In this document: piece after piece, positions 1-7,957 of the stretch
Position numbering within the stretch: the first letter of the stretch is position 1
How the letters are laid out: every line of letters begins with the position of its first letter
From: Bathymodiolus azoricus thioautotrophic gill symbiont
Lineage (GTDB): Bacteria > Pseudomonadota > Gammaproteobacteria > PS1 > Pseudothioglobaceae
Assembly: GCF_001298715.1 (NCBI RefSeq)
Contig: NZ_CDSC02000330.1
Location: 1-10,682, forward strand
DNA: 10,682 bases
Direction of reading: 5' to 3'
Program-made: the position numbers and the translations under genes
The notes under the pieces: generated by a model
Seen by the model: the letters and a program-made list of their open reading frames with translations, nothing else
Database searches by the model: none
What the model was told of the DNA's origin: nothing

Positions 1-261
1 AATGTTAAAGAAGATTTAAATCGTTATTTGCCATTAATCAAATGGTTGTTGGCAATGCCACATTTTTTAATGCTGTCGGTTCTTGGGGTGGCGGTACTCT
101 TGTTATTGCCTATAGTTTGGCTAATTATTTTGATGATAGGAAGAATGCCAAAAAAACTATTTAATTTTTTGGTTGGGTTGATGCGATATAGCTTAAGAGT
201 AAGTGCCTATTCGGTATTATTGATTACCGACAAATACCCATCATTCAGTTGGAAAGAATAG
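1..261 (+). CDS. DUF4389 family membrane protein, C-terminal part (5' end outside window)
   Basis: The frame is open from base 1 to a TAG at 259-261 and gives 86 residues, so the gene begins upstream of the window; a TTG at 28 is in frame but is probably internal. The visible part reads as the end of a DUF4389 domain: an R-Y-L-P-L-I-K-W-L-L-A-M-P-H-F stretch (residues 8-22), a long hydrophobic segment (about 23-46), then G-R-M-P-K-K-L-F-N-F and R-Y-S-L-R-V-S-A-Y, and a terminal D-K-Y-P-S-F motif. In family members I recall, the corresponding pieces are an 'aiPH' motif, a 'tGryP..lF.F' motif and 'D.YPpF'. At least one or two membrane helices are present. The molecular function of DUF4389 is not known to me. 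It is convergent with fabB, with only 4 bases between the two stop codons and no visible hairpin terminator. Confidence 0.8.
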   Translation, partial: NVKEDLNRYLPLIKWLLAMPHFLMLSVLGVAVLLLLPIVWLIILMIGRMPKKLFNFLVGLMRYSLRVSAYSVLLITDKYPSFSWKE

Positions 262-265
262 CGCT

Positions 266-1483
266 TTATTTCTTGAACTTTTCAAACACCAGACAAGCAT
301 TTGTACCACCAAAGCCAAAACTGTTTGACATCACTCGATTGAGTGATTGTTTGGTAGTTGTTTGAACAATTGGCATGTCTTCTGCTGCTTCATCCAAAGT
401 ATTGATATTGACAGATTCTGCCATAAAATCATTTTGTAGCATAAGTAGTGAATAGATTGATTCGTTAACACCAGCAGCACCTAATGCATGACCTGAAAGT
501 GACTTAGTTGAACCAATATTTGGAATATTATCACCAAACACTTCTTTAATAGCACTAAGCTCTTTGGCGTCGCCTACAGGCGTTGAAGTACCATGTGCAT
601 TGATATAGTCAATTGGACCATCAACGGTTGAAATAGCGAGCTCCATACAGCGTTTAGCGCCTTCGCCCGATGGTGCAACCATGTCATGACCATCTGAAGT
701 TGCACCATAACCTGTTAATTCGGCAAGAATCGTTGCCCCACGATTCTGAGCATGTTCTAAAGATTCCAAAACCAATGCACCGCCACCACCAGAAATTACA
801 AAACCATCACGGTCTGCATCAAAGGCACGAGAGGCTTGCTTTGGGTTTTCGTTGTATTTGGAAGATAGTGCACCCATGGCATCAAATAGCATGGTCAGTG
901 ACCAATCTAGCTCTTCACCACCACCAGCAAACACCACATCTTGCTTACCCAGCTGAATTTGTTCCATAGCATTGCCAATGCAATGTGCACTGGTTGAGCA
1001 GGCAGAACTGATTGAGTAATTAATACCCTTGATTTTGAATAGGGTAGAGAGGCAAGCAGAAGTCGTTGAACCCATGGTACGCGGCACACGATAAGGGCCA
1101 ACACGCTTAATGCCTTTCTCTCTTAAAATGTCTGCAGCTTCCACTACATTTTGATTACTGGCGCCACCAGAACCCATAATCAGTCCTGTGCGTGGGTTAG
1201 AGACTTGTGCTTCAGTTAGCCCAGATTGTTTAATAGCCTCATCTAATGCAACAGCATTATAGATAGCAGCATCTGCCATGAAGCGTTTCATTTTTCTATC
1301 AATAATTTCGCCAGAATCTATTTCAGCGATAGCACCAGATACATGTGAACGAAGCCCCATATCTGCCTGAGTTTCATCAAATTTAATGCCTGATTTAGCA
1401 GTTTTTAAGGAAGTTAAAACTTCTGCACAGTTTGCGCCTAAACTAGAAACAATCCCCATTCCTGTGACAACAACTCTGTTCAT
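266..1483 (-). CDS. fabB: 3-oxoacyl-[acyl-carrier-protein] synthase I (FabB)
   Basis: This is a beta-ketoacyl-ACP synthase that condenses acyl-ACP with malonyl-ACP in the cytoplasmic type II fatty acid cycle. FabB extends the cis-3-enoyl product made by FabA and is therefore needed for unsaturated fatty acids. The 405 residues match the usual length (E. coli 406). The catalytic triad is visible: Cys162 in S-S-A-C-S-T-S-A-H, His297 in N-A-H-G-T-S-T and His332 in G-H-A-L-G-A-A-G, with the conserved Lys327 in G-S-T-K-S. The glycine-rich end S-F-G-F-G-G-T-N-A is at 388-396. I call FabB rather than FabF because of the S-A-H-C-I-G context of the active cysteine and the adjacent fabA. The ATG at 1483-1481 shares its A with the restored fabA stop (TAATG), which suggests translational coupling. 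I see no good Shine-Dalgarno sequence. Confidence 0.95.
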   Translation of the reverse strand: MNRVVVTGMGIVSSLGANCAEVLTSLKTAKSGIKFDETQADMGLRSHVSGAIAEIDSGEIIDRKMKRFMADAAIYNAVALDEAIKQSGLTEAQVSNPRTGLIMGSGGASNQNVVEAADILREKGIKRVGPYRVPRTMGSTTSACLSTLFKIKGINYSISSACSTSAHCIGNAMEQIQLGKQDVVFAGGGEELDWSLTMLFDAMGALSSKYNENPKQASRAFDADRDGFVISGGGGALVLESLEHAQNRGATILAELTGYGATSDGHDMVAPSGEGAKRCMELAISTVDGPIDYINAHGTSTPVGDAKELSAIKEVFGDNIPNIGSTKSLSGHALGAAGVNESIYSLLMLQNDFMAESVNINTLDEAAEDMPIVQTTTKQSLNRVMSNSFGFGGTNACLVFEKFKK

Positions 1484-1993
1484 TACATTTTACTAGTATC
1501 AGTGAATAAACCTACTTTTAAATTGGTGGCTTCGTAGATAACCTCACCATCAACTTCCATCGTTGCATCAGCAACGCCCATATACAATTTTCGTCGCAAT
1601 CACGCGAGATAAGTTAATTCTGTAAGTTATTTTTTTAGCACTTGGCAGTACTTGACCTGTAAATTTAATATTACCTGATCCTAGTGCACGACCACGACCA
1701 GGGCCACCTAGCCAGCCTAAATAAAAACCGACCAGTTGCCACATAGCATCAACGCCTAAACAACCTGGCATCACAGGGTCGTCATTAAAATGACACTGAA
1801 AAAACCATAAATCAGAATTAATGTCTAATTCTGCAATAATTTCACCTTTGCCGTATTCACCACCTTCGCTTGAGATATGAGTGATGCGGTCAAACATCAG
1901 CATTGGTGGCTGAGGTAATTGTGCATTGCCGAGGCCGAATAATTCACCGTTGCCACATTTCATGAGTTCTTCGTAAGAAAAAGAGTTTTGCAT
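1483..1993 (-). pseudogene. fabA: 3-hydroxydecanoyl-ACP dehydratase/isomerase (FabA), frame broken by one extra base near the 3' end
   Basis: FabA dehydrates 3-hydroxydecanoyl-ACP and isomerises trans-2- to cis-3-decenoyl-ACP, the entry step to unsaturated fatty acids. The ATG at 1993 opens a frame matching FabA to residue 137, with catalytic His68 (F-F-Q-C-H-F) and Asp82 ([10 protein letters not shown]). The literal frame ends at 1568 after 141 residues; the family has about 170. Skipping one base at about 1582, after ...T-K-I-V, restores M-G-V-A-D, then V-D-G-E-V-I-Y and N-L-K-V-G-L-F, colinear with the E. coli C-terminus as I remember it, and reaches a TAA at 1485-1483. The restored product is 169 residues and its stop overlaps the fabB start. 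Without the tail the hot-dog fold would lose its last strands. A sequencing indel is at least as likely as true decay, because fabA is normally essential. The sequence gives no reason to prefer programmed frameshifting. Confidence 0.9.
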
Positions 1994-2022
1994 AGTTTTT
2001 GTTTGTTAAATATTTTTTGAGA

Positions 2023-2028
2023 ATTATA
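2023..2028 (-). promoter_or_regulatory. fabA: Candidate -10 box of a fabA-fabB promoter
   Basis: In the 46-nt gap between metZ and fabA the minus strand carries a perfect TATAAT, 29 nt ahead of the fabA ATG, which would give a leader of about 20-25 nt. I see no good -35 hexamer at 16-18 nt upstream and no extended TG motif, so this may be an activator-dependent promoter or a chance match in AT-rich DNA. It would let fabAB be expressed independently of the upstream genes. Confidence 0.4.
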
Positions 2029-2039
2029 CCCGATTTAGA

Positions 2040-3197
2040 CTAGATTTTTATATCTGCTGTTAAATCATCGGTGTCTTCTAGTCCTATTGAAAGGCGGATG
2101 AGTCCATCAGTAATATTGGCATTGGTTTTTTCTTCATCGCTTAGACGACCGTGTGTGGTGGTTGCTGGGTGAGTAATGGTAGATTTTGTATCACCTAAAT
2201 TAGCAGTAATAGAGAATATTTTAGTGGCGTTAATTAGTTTAAACGCTGCCACTTTCCCGCCCTTAACCTCAAATGATACAATACCACCAAACCCTGATTG
2301 TTGTGTTTTTGCAAGCTGGTGATGTGGATGAGAGTCCAAACCTAAATAGTGCACTTTTGTTACTTGTGGTTGGTTTTCTAGCCAAGTTGCAACTTTAAGT
2401 GCATTTTCACAATGTGCTTTCATTCTAAGGCTAAGCGTGTCTAAACCTTTTAACACAATCCATGCATTGAAGGCACTTAGACTAGGACCTGTTGCACGAG
2501 TAAAACCAGCTACTTTTTCAATAATTTCTTCACTGCCTAATACCGCACCTGCTAGACAGCGCCCCTGCCCATCAATATATTTAGTGGCTGAGTGGATAAC
2601 GATATCTACCCCTAATTTGATGGGTGTTTGTAGCGCTGGTGATAAAAGTGCATTATCCACCGCCAATAAAATATCTGTGACTCGGCTAATCTTACTCAAC
2701 GCAGTAATATCTACCACTTGGCCTAATGGATTAGAAGGTGTTTCCAATAAAAATAATTTTGTATTATCCTGAACAGCGTTTTCCCACTGCGATACATCAC
2801 TTAAATCAACATAACTAATGGCAATATCAAACTTGCTAACAATGGTATTGAGTAACACGATTGAGGTGCCAAACATATTACGCGAAGCCACAATATGTTC
2901 ACCCGATTTAACCAATGCCATAATAGTGGCAAAAATCGCCGCCATACCAGATGCAGTTGCTACGCAGGCTTGCGCACCCTCAAGTGCGGCTAATTTTCTC
3001 TCAAAAGCATCAACTGTAGGATTGGTAAAACGCGCATAGATGTTACCAGGCTCTTTTTTGGCAAAGCGAGCCGCCGCTTGTTCTGCGGAGTCAAACTTAA
3101 AACTGGAAGTTAGAAAAATAGCCTCAGAGTGCTCTTGCTCGTTAGTGGTTTGATAGCCTTCGCGTATCGCTTTAGTGTCAAATTGTAGGTCTTTCAT
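2040..3197 (-). CDS. metZ: O-succinylhomoserine sulfhydrylase (MetZ), PLP-dependent
   Basis: MetZ is a member of the Cys/Met metabolism PLP enzymes. It makes homocysteine directly from O-succinylhomoserine and sulfide, bypassing cystathionine. The 385-residue product shows the family landmarks: Y-A-R-F-T-N-P-T at 54-61 (active-site Tyr and Arg), S-G-M at 83-85, E-T-P-S-N-P at 152-157, A-V-D-N at 179-182 (cofactor-binding Asp181), and the PLP lysine Lys206 in H-S-A-T-K-Y-I-D-G-Q-G-R. The C-terminal S-I-T-A-N-L-G-D-T-K-S motif and the G-L-E-D-T-D-D-L end fit MetZ. Cystathionine gamma-synthase or MetY are related alternatives, but the overall pattern and the position just downstream of purF (as in Pseudomonas) favour MetZ. 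Direct sulfhydrylation would suit a sulfide-using organism (inference). It lies 27 nt after purF. No clear Shine-Dalgarno sequence is visible. Confidence 0.93.
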   Translation of the reverse strand: MKDLQFDTKAIREGYQTTNEQEHSEAIFLTSSFKFDSAEQAAARFAKKEPGNIYARFTNPTVDAFERKLAALEGAQACVATASGMAAIFATIMALVKSGEHIVASRNMFGTSIVLLNTIVSKFDIAISYVDLSDVSQWENAVQDNTKLFLLETPSNPLGQVVDITALSKISRVTDILLAVDNALLSPALQTPIKLGVDIVIHSATKYIDGQGRCLAGAVLGSEEIIEKVAGFTRATGPSLSAFNAWIVLKGLDTLSLRMKAHCENALKVATWLENQPQVTKVHYLGLDSHPHHQLAKTQQSGFGGIVSFEVKGGKVAAFKLINATKIFSITANLGDTKSTITHPATTTHGRLSDEEKTNANITDGLIRLSIGLEDTDDLTADIKI

Positions 3198-3224
3198 GTT
3201 ATGTAGTAATCGTCAAAATAATGC

Positions 3225-4742
3225 CTATTCTACATCATTACAGATTAATTCTGAATTTGCATTGGTATCATTTTGTTGTTTAGCATCATCAGAGCGTAAA
3301 TCTTCAATACCTTGTAAGTAGTTTTTATCAACATCACCGGTGACATATTTGCCGTTAAAGCAAGAGCAGTCAAATTCTGTGATGTCTGTATTACCTTGTT
3401 GAACACACCAAATTAAGTCATCTAAATTTTGATAAATAAGTTTGTCAGCGCCAATGGCTTTGCAAATTTCATCAGTGTTTTTATTGTGTGCAATAAACTC
3501 TTTATTACTTGCCATATCAATGCCGTAAACATTAGGATAACGCACTGCAGGGGATGCTGAGGCAAAAAATACTTTTTTAGCGCCAGCATCACGCGCCATT
3601 TGCACAATTTGCTTACTGGTAGTGCCACGTACGATAGAGTCATCAACTAATAGAACATTTTTACCTTTAAATTCAAGTTCAATAGCACTGAGTTTTTGGC
3701 GCACAGATTTTTTTCTCTGTTTTTGCCCAGGCATAATAAAAGTGCGCGTGATGTAGCGATTTTTGATCAAGCCTTCGGAGTATTTCACCTTGAGTTTTTG
3801 CGCTAGCTGTAGTGCTGATACTCTCGAAGTATCTGGAATTGGGATAACCACATCAATTTTTTCACTAGACCAATCTTGTTGAATTTTTGCTGCTAATTTT
3901 TCACCCATTCTAAGGCGTGATTTATAGACTGAAATATTGTCAATCACCGAATCTGGGCGAGCAAAGTACACAAACTCAAATATACACGGTGAATATTTGC
4001 TTACGCTTGAGCATTGTTGTGTAAAAATATTGCCTTGTCTATTAATAACAATTGCTTCACCAGGTGCAATATCTCGAGTAATTTTATAGCCTAATGCGGT
4101 GAGTGCGACACTTTCTGAAGCAAGCATATATTTAGTACCCCCATTCGTGGTGCGTTTTCCTAAAATAAGTGGGCGAATGCCATTTGGGTCACGAAAGCCA
4201 AAAATACCATAACCTGGAATCATACCAACTGCCACATAAGCACCACGCACCCGTTTGTGCACTTGAGTAATTGAGGTAAAAATATCCTTTTCATTAATGC
4301 GTTGTTTTTCTAATTTTCCTAATTCGCTAGCAAACACATTTAGTAGAATTTCAGAATCAGAATTGGTGTTGATATGACGCAAGTCTTGTTCAAATAATTC
4401 TTGTTCTAATTCTTTAGTATTGGTAAGATTACCGTTATGTGCAAATGCAATGCCGTAAGGTGAATTTACATAAAAAGGTTGTGCTTCTGCGCCAGAAGAA
4501 CTGCCTGCAGTTGGGTAACGCACATGTCCAATACCCATATCACCCAACAGTCCAGCCATATGCTTAGACCTAAAAGCGTTTCTAACCAAGCCATTTGATT
4601 TGTGCATATAAAAACGACCTTTGTGAGAGGTAACAATACCCGCAGCATCTTGTCCACGGTGTTGAAGAATGGTTAGCGCATCATAAATATAAATTGCTGT
4701 GTCTTTTTTAGTAGTAGATAAAATTCCAACAATGCCACACAT
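3225..4742 (-). CDS. purF: Amidophosphoribosyltransferase (PurF)
   Basis: PurF catalyses the first committed step of purine synthesis, making 5-phosphoribosylamine from PRPP and glutamine. The 505-residue length equals that of E. coli PurF. The N-terminal glutaminase domain starts with the nucleophile Cys2 after Met removal (M-C-G-I-V-G), with Q-H-R-G-Q-D-A-A-G at 27-35, H-V-R-Y-P-T-A-G at 73-80 and H-N-G-N at 102-105. The C-terminal phosphoribosyltransferase domain carries the PRPP loop [14 protein letters not shown] at 363-376. No propeptide precedes Cys2, as in the E. coli type. The start is supported by an AGGA (minus strand, plus positions 4751-4754) 8 nt upstream, which overlaps the cvpA stop, so cvpA and purF are probably coupled. 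The last 25 or so residues are polar and poorly conserved. Confidence 0.97.
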   Translation of the reverse strand: MCGIVGILSTTKKDTAIYIYDALTILQHRGQDAAGIVTSHKGRFYMHKSNGLVRNAFRSKHMAGLLGDMGIGHVRYPTAGSSSGAEAQPFYVNSPYGIAFAHNGNLTNTKELEQELFEQDLRHINTNSDSEILLNVFASELGKLEKQRINEKDIFTSITQVHKRVRGAYVAVGMIPGYGIFGFRDPNGIRPLILGKRTTNGGTKYMLASESVALTALGYKITRDIAPGEAIVINRQGNIFTQQCSSVSKYSPCIFEFVYFARPDSVIDNISVYKSRLRMGEKLAAKIQQDWSSEKIDVVIPIPDTSRVSALQLAQKLKVKYSEGLIKNRYITRTFIMPGQKQRKKSVRQKLSAIELEFKGKNVLLVDDSIVRGTTSKQIVQMARDAGAKKVFFASASPAVRYPNVYGIDMASNKEFIAHNKNTDEICKAIGADKLIYQNLDDLIWCVQQGNTDITEFDCSCFNGKYVTGDVDKNYLQGIEDLRSDDAKQQNDTNANSELICNDVE

Positions 4743-4752
4743 AAGTTATTTC

Positions 4753-5601
4753 CTAATTTTTTTTGATAAATAATAGATAGTCTGCTAATTCAGGTCTAAT
4801 GCTTGTAGCCATATCTTGAAAGGCTTTAAACAGGCTTTGAGACTCAATCCAAAAAACTTGTTTGGATATAAAGTCAATATTTTGCAATATTAAGATGAGC
4901 GCAACAATAAGCACAAAGCCCTTGAGCAATCCAACAATAGCACCCCATATTTTGCGCATCGGGGTACTAGTCTCACGCGCATTGAGTGTAACACCAACGC
5001 TATGTAAGCCATTTAAAATAATTCTAAAAAATGATGCCAAAAAGCAAGGCTCATGTGAACTGATTGAAATATTAAATATATGTTTTAGCAGTAAAGCAGT
5101 GCCAGTAATAGCGGTGAATATGAGAATAAATGACAGTTCAATTCGCAGTGCAATATCACTAACAAAATATGCCATCACCTCAGAATTAGTAAAAGAGCTG
5201 GTGCAATGCCAGCTGGCAAATAAGTTGAGTGTGAGAAGCACTGATAAAGCAAAAAGTTTGTTGAGTGTGCAAGGGCTTTTACCCTCTGATGAAATGGCTA
5301 TTAACTTATACATTCCTATTTTGATTGCTAAAACAGCAACAAAAATAATGCCAAAAGCAACAGCAAGTTGCGATTGGTGAGAGTCTAGTGACCATCTAAT
5401 GATTGCCAGATGGGAGAGTTTTTCATAGAACAACCAAGCACCAAAGACAGCAACTATTAAAAATAATAAGTTGACTGCTTCTACGACCAATCCACGCTTA
5501 ATGCCAAGCCCAATAAAGACAAGCAAAATTATCATTGTTAGCCAATCGGACCAAACTAACAATCCAATTGTTTCGTTAATATTTGCGCTAATTTCTTCCA
5601 T
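4753..5601 (-). CDS. cvpA: CvpA family inner-membrane protein, unusually long
   Basis: CvpA is a small membrane protein usually encoded next to purF, named for its requirement in colicin V production; its biochemical role is unclear. The start shows the hallmark W-S-D-W-L and G-I-K-R-G-L-V-V-E-A-V (residues 17-43), the end the R-K-I-W-G-A-I-V-G-L-L-K-G segment (216-228) followed by W-I-E-S-Q-S-L (251-257). The protein has 282 residues, whereas CvpA is usually about 160-170. The extra length lies in the middle, roughly 100-210. Hydrophobic segments are visible near 20-36, 41-58, 77-98, 114-131, 155-173, 186-205 and 220-240, so about six or seven helices instead of the usual four or so. Segments 77-98 and 153-173 look loosely alike, which could reflect an internal duplication. 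It ends 10 nt before purF and starts 50 nt after folC. No Shine-Dalgarno sequence is evident. Confidence 0.82.
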   Translation of the reverse strand: MEEISANINETIGLLVWSDWLTMIILLVFIGLGIKRGLVVEAVNLLFLIVAVFGAWLFYEKLSHLAIIRWSLDSHQSQLAVAFGIIFVAVLAIKIGMYKLIAISSEGKSPCTLNKLFALSVLLTLNLFASWHCTSSFTNSEVMAYFVSDIALRIELSFILIFTAITGTALLLKHIFNISISSHEPCFLASFFRIILNGLHSVGVTLNARETSTPMRKIWGAIVGLLKGFVLIVALILILQNIDFISKQVFWIESQSLFKAFQDMATSIRPELADYLLFIKKN

Positions 5602-5651
5602 TATTGTTTTTGTAGTTGTTTATGGGCGATTTTACAAGATTTTATCATGCA

Positions 5652-6854
5652 TTATCTAAGCACTTTGAGTGCATTGGCAACAATGTGAAAAGAGCCAAAG
5701 ATAACAATACGCCCAACTTGTTTGGTGTTAAACGCATGATGAATTGCCGATGGCATATCGTCGCAAACTTTGATTTTGCTTGATAAACTAAATTTTTTTG
5801 TTAAATCTTGCATAGCGATTGCTCGACTAATTTGCAAAGGAGGTAACAACCATTTATCAACAAGTGGCGTCATAATATCAATCATTGATTTGATGTCTTT
5901 ATCCTGTAGTGCAGAAAAAATAGCGATAGTCGGCTGTTTGTTTTTCTTAAGTTCATCAGCCAAGGTTTGGACTGCCGCTGCATTGTGTGCAACATCCAAT
6001 ACAACAGTTTTGTCATTAATGGTTTTGACTTGGAGGCGAGCCGATAATTTGGTTTTTTCAATGCCTTGAGCGCGTTGATTTTGATTGACAGAGAATACAG
6101 GTTGTAATCTATTAACCGCTTCAATAGCAAGTGCAGCGTTGGTTTGTTGATGCTTGCCTGACAAGCCAATATTACCAAGATAAGGCGTATCAACAAAGCT
6201 TAGCAATGCGCCACAATGCTTGGCATATTGGGTAATTGTGCTTGGTGGGTTCAAATCACCGCAGATGCATGGGATATTTTTACGCATAATGCCAGATTTT
6301 TCCAAACCGATTTTTTCACGCGTGTCACCCAAATAATCGATATGGTCAAGCTCAATGTTAGTAATCACAGCCACATCGCTATCCACCACATTGACAGAAT
6401 CAAGTCGCCCTCCTAGCCCGATTTCTAACACGGCAATATCCACCTTTTCCTTGGTAAAAATAATGAGTGCTGCCAAAGTAGAAAACTCAAAATAAGTTAA
6501 AGAAGTATTGCCCCTCGCTTGTTCAATTGTTTCAAATGCTGTGCATATTGCCTTATCGCTAATTTGCACACCATTAATTACAAAGCGCTCATTGTATTTA
6601 AGAATATGTGGCGAGGTAAACTTAGCAACTTTGATATTTGCTTGTTGATAGATGTTATCAATAAAAGCAATGGTTGAGCCTTTGCCGTTTGTTCCTGCAA
6701 CTGTGATGACTTTAAAAAGCACACCTTGCGGGAAGAGTTTTTGATAAATTTTTTGGATGCGTTCCAGCCCTAAATCAATTTCTTTTGTATGCAAGTTTTC
6801 TTGGTAATTTAGCCAATCATCCAGTGTTTCAAGAGCGTCTTCTAGTCTTCCCAA
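5652..6854 (-). CDS. folC: Bifunctional dihydrofolate synthase / folylpolyglutamate synthase (FolC)
   Basis: FolC is a Mur-ligase-type ATP enzyme that adds glutamate to dihydropteroate and then extends the polyglutamate tail of reduced folates. The 400-residue product has W-L-N-Y-Q-E-N-L-H and I-D-L-G-L-E-R-I in the first 35 residues, the P-loop V-A-G-T-N-G-K-G-S-T at 52-61, S-P-H-I-L-K-Y-N-E-R-F (85-95), E-I-G-L-G-G-R-L-D and T-N-I-E-L-D-H in the central domain, and D-V-A-H-N in the C-terminal domain. The start is TTG: an in-frame TGA lies two codons upstream, no ATG stands before the conserved region, and a GGTGA sits 3 nt ahead of the TTG. It overlaps the end of fxsA by 13 nt, which suggests coupling. 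In many gammaproteobacteria folC follows accD; here its upstream neighbour is fxsA. Confidence 0.94.
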   Translation of the reverse strand: MGRLEDALETLDDWLNYQENLHTKEIDLGLERIQKIYQKLFPQGVLFKVITVAGTNGKGSTIAFIDNIYQQANIKVAKFTSPHILKYNERFVINGVQISDKAICTAFETIEQARGNTSLTYFEFSTLAALIIFTKEKVDIAVLEIGLGGRLDSVNVVDSDVAVITNIELDHIDYLGDTREKIGLEKSGIMRKNIPCICGDLNPPSTITQYAKHCGALLSFVDTPYLGNIGLSGKHQQTNAALAIEAVNRLQPVFSVNQNQRAQGIEKTKLSARLQVKTINDKTVVLDVAHNAAAVQTLADELKKNKQPTIAIFSALQDKDIKSMIDIMTPLVDKWLLPPLQISRAIAMQDLTKKFSLSSKIKVCDDMPSAIHHAFNTKQVGRIVIFGSFHIVANALKVLR

Positions 6855-7282
6855 AATTCACCTTCAATGGTGTCATCGTTTTTCATTGTCTTTTGCCTCT
6901 CTCTTGGCTTTTGTGTTTGCGTTGTGGTGAAAACTCGGTTGGCATTTTTCTCTAAAAAATGCGTCAGAAAAAATGCTCGACTCCAAGGCGCCAGCCCCAA
7001 CAAACCAATAGTATCTGTGATAAATCCAGGCGTTAAAAGCAATATACCTGATACCATAATCACCACACCCTCCAACATTTCAAAGGATGGATTGTTTCCC
7101 TGAGCAGCCGCTATTTGTACTTTTTTTAGTGTAGAAAGCCCTTGTTGTTTTAATAAGTAAGAACCGATAAATGCCGTGATAATAACCAGCAAAACCGTAT
7201 TGCCTGCACCAATCGAGCTACCGACTGTCATCAGTACATATAATTCTATAAGTGTTGCAATAACAAAAATTGGAAATAGCAT
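6842..7282 (-). CDS. fxsA: FxsA family membrane protein
   Basis: FxsA is a cytoplasmic-membrane protein best known because its overproduction relieves F-plasmid exclusion of phage T7; its normal function is not established. The 146-residue product shows the family pattern: an N-terminal helix with the conserved glutamate (A-T-L-I-E-L-Y, residues 9-15), V-G-S-S-I-G-A-G-N-T, a second helix ending in G-S-Y-L-L-K-Q-Q-G, then E-G-V-V-I-M-V-S-G-I-L-L-L-T-P-G-F-I-T-D (about 71-90), and L-L-G-L-A-P. The tail is polar and closes with I-E-G-E-F, a common FxsA ending. The start follows the trmB stop by 5 nt with a weak AGGT ahead of it. Its end overlaps the folC start. Confidence 0.92.
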   Translation of the reverse strand: MLFPIFVIATLIELYVLMTVGSSIGAGNTVLLVIITAFIGSYLLKQQGLSTLKKVQIAAAQGNNPSFEMLEGVVIMVSGILLLTPGFITDTIGLLGLAPWSRAFFLTHFLEKNANRVFTTTQTQKPRERQKTMKNDDTIEGEFWED

Positions 7283-7287
7283 GTTAG

Positions 7288-7952
7288 TTACCTATTAGTA
7301 AAAATTAAATCCCAAACGCCGTGTCCTAATTTATTACCGCGTTTTTCAAACTTGCTCAAAGGGCGAAACTCAGGTCTCGGGGTGTATGTATGGGCGCTTT
7401 GAGTGTTTTTAAAGTTTTTATTTGCCTCTAACATTTCCATCATCTGCTGCGCATAATCTTGCCAATCCGTTGCCATGTGGCAAATACTACCAATTTTTAA
7501 TTTTTTAGTTAATAAACTTAGAAAATCTTGTTGTACAATTCGGCGTTTATGGTGTTTTTTCTTGTGCCAAGGTCGGGAAAAAATAACTGAAATCTAGCCA
7601 AAGAATTATCGGCAATATTATCATTTAAGAACTCAACTGCGTCACCCCTCATCACTTTCAAATTACTTAGCTGCTTGATATACGCACTATTAATCAAGCG
7701 CCCAATCCCCGCTTCATAAACTTCAATGCCCACATAATTTAACTCTGGGTTTTCCTGTGCCATTGCCACCAGTGTATCGCCATTGCCAAAACCAATCTCT
7801 AATGCCACATCATTATTATTGCCAAAAATCTTAGCAAAGTCCAATACACCTTGTGGTTCAATCGCATAATCATCCCACAACTCAGTCAATCCTTTTTCTT
7901 GCGAAGCAGTCAGTCTGCCAGAGCGTTTAACAAAACTTTGGATTTTTCTCAT
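7288..7952 (-). pseudogene. trmB: tRNA (guanine-N7-)-methyltransferase (TrmB), frame broken by one missing base
   Basis: TrmB uses S-adenosylmethionine to make m7G46 in the tRNA variable loop. The ATG at 7952 begins F-V-K-R-S-G-R-L-T and continues through the SAM-binding L-E-I-G-F-G-N-G-D (51-59) and V-G-I-E-V to F-F-P-D (124-127). The literal frame then runs off to a stop at 7518 after 144 residues. Adding one base at about 7571 (a CC that should be CCC) restores D-P-W-H-K-K-K-H-H-K-R-R-I-V-Q, the TrmB catalytic motif. That frame continues through H-M-A-T-D-W-Q-D-Y-A, R-P-L-S-K-F-E-K-R-G and L-G-H-G-V-W-D-L-I-F to the TAA at 7290-7288, giving about 221 residues, normal for the family. The 62-residue reading frame at 7288-7476 is this C-terminal part, not a separate gene. 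A homopolymer sequencing error is the simplest explanation; recent decay is the alternative. Confidence 0.92.
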
Positions 7953-7957
7953 GGAGT

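Noticed and set aside
262..265. Bidirectional terminator between the DUF4389 gene and fabB
   Set aside because: Only 4 bases separate the stops and no stem longer than 5 bp with a T-run is visible around them.
670..969. Plus-strand open frame rich in His opposite fabB
   Set aside because: It is antisense to conserved FabB sequence and its composition is a by-product of the complementary strand.
1579..1590. Programmed ribosomal frameshifting in fabA
   Set aside because: There is no slippery heptamer, stimulatory structure or internal Shine-Dalgarno sequence, and FabA is not known to be made this way.
4862..5380. A 172-codon plus-strand open frame opposite cvpA
   Set aside because: It is antisense to a recognisable CvpA, shows no family motif, and has no ribosome binding site; chance openness opposite a hydrophobic gene is enough to explain it.
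5602..5651. Promoter ahead of cvpA (TTGTAA, 17 nt, TACAAA)
   Set aside because: Both boxes match only 4 of 6 bases and the -10 would lie almost on the start codon; this is expected by chance in AT-rich DNA.
7288..7476. A separate 62-residue gene downstream of trmB
   Set aside because: Its sequence (A-T-D-W, K-F-E-K-R-G, G-H-G-V-W-D-L) is the TrmB C-terminus, rejoined to the N-terminal part by one base at about 7571.
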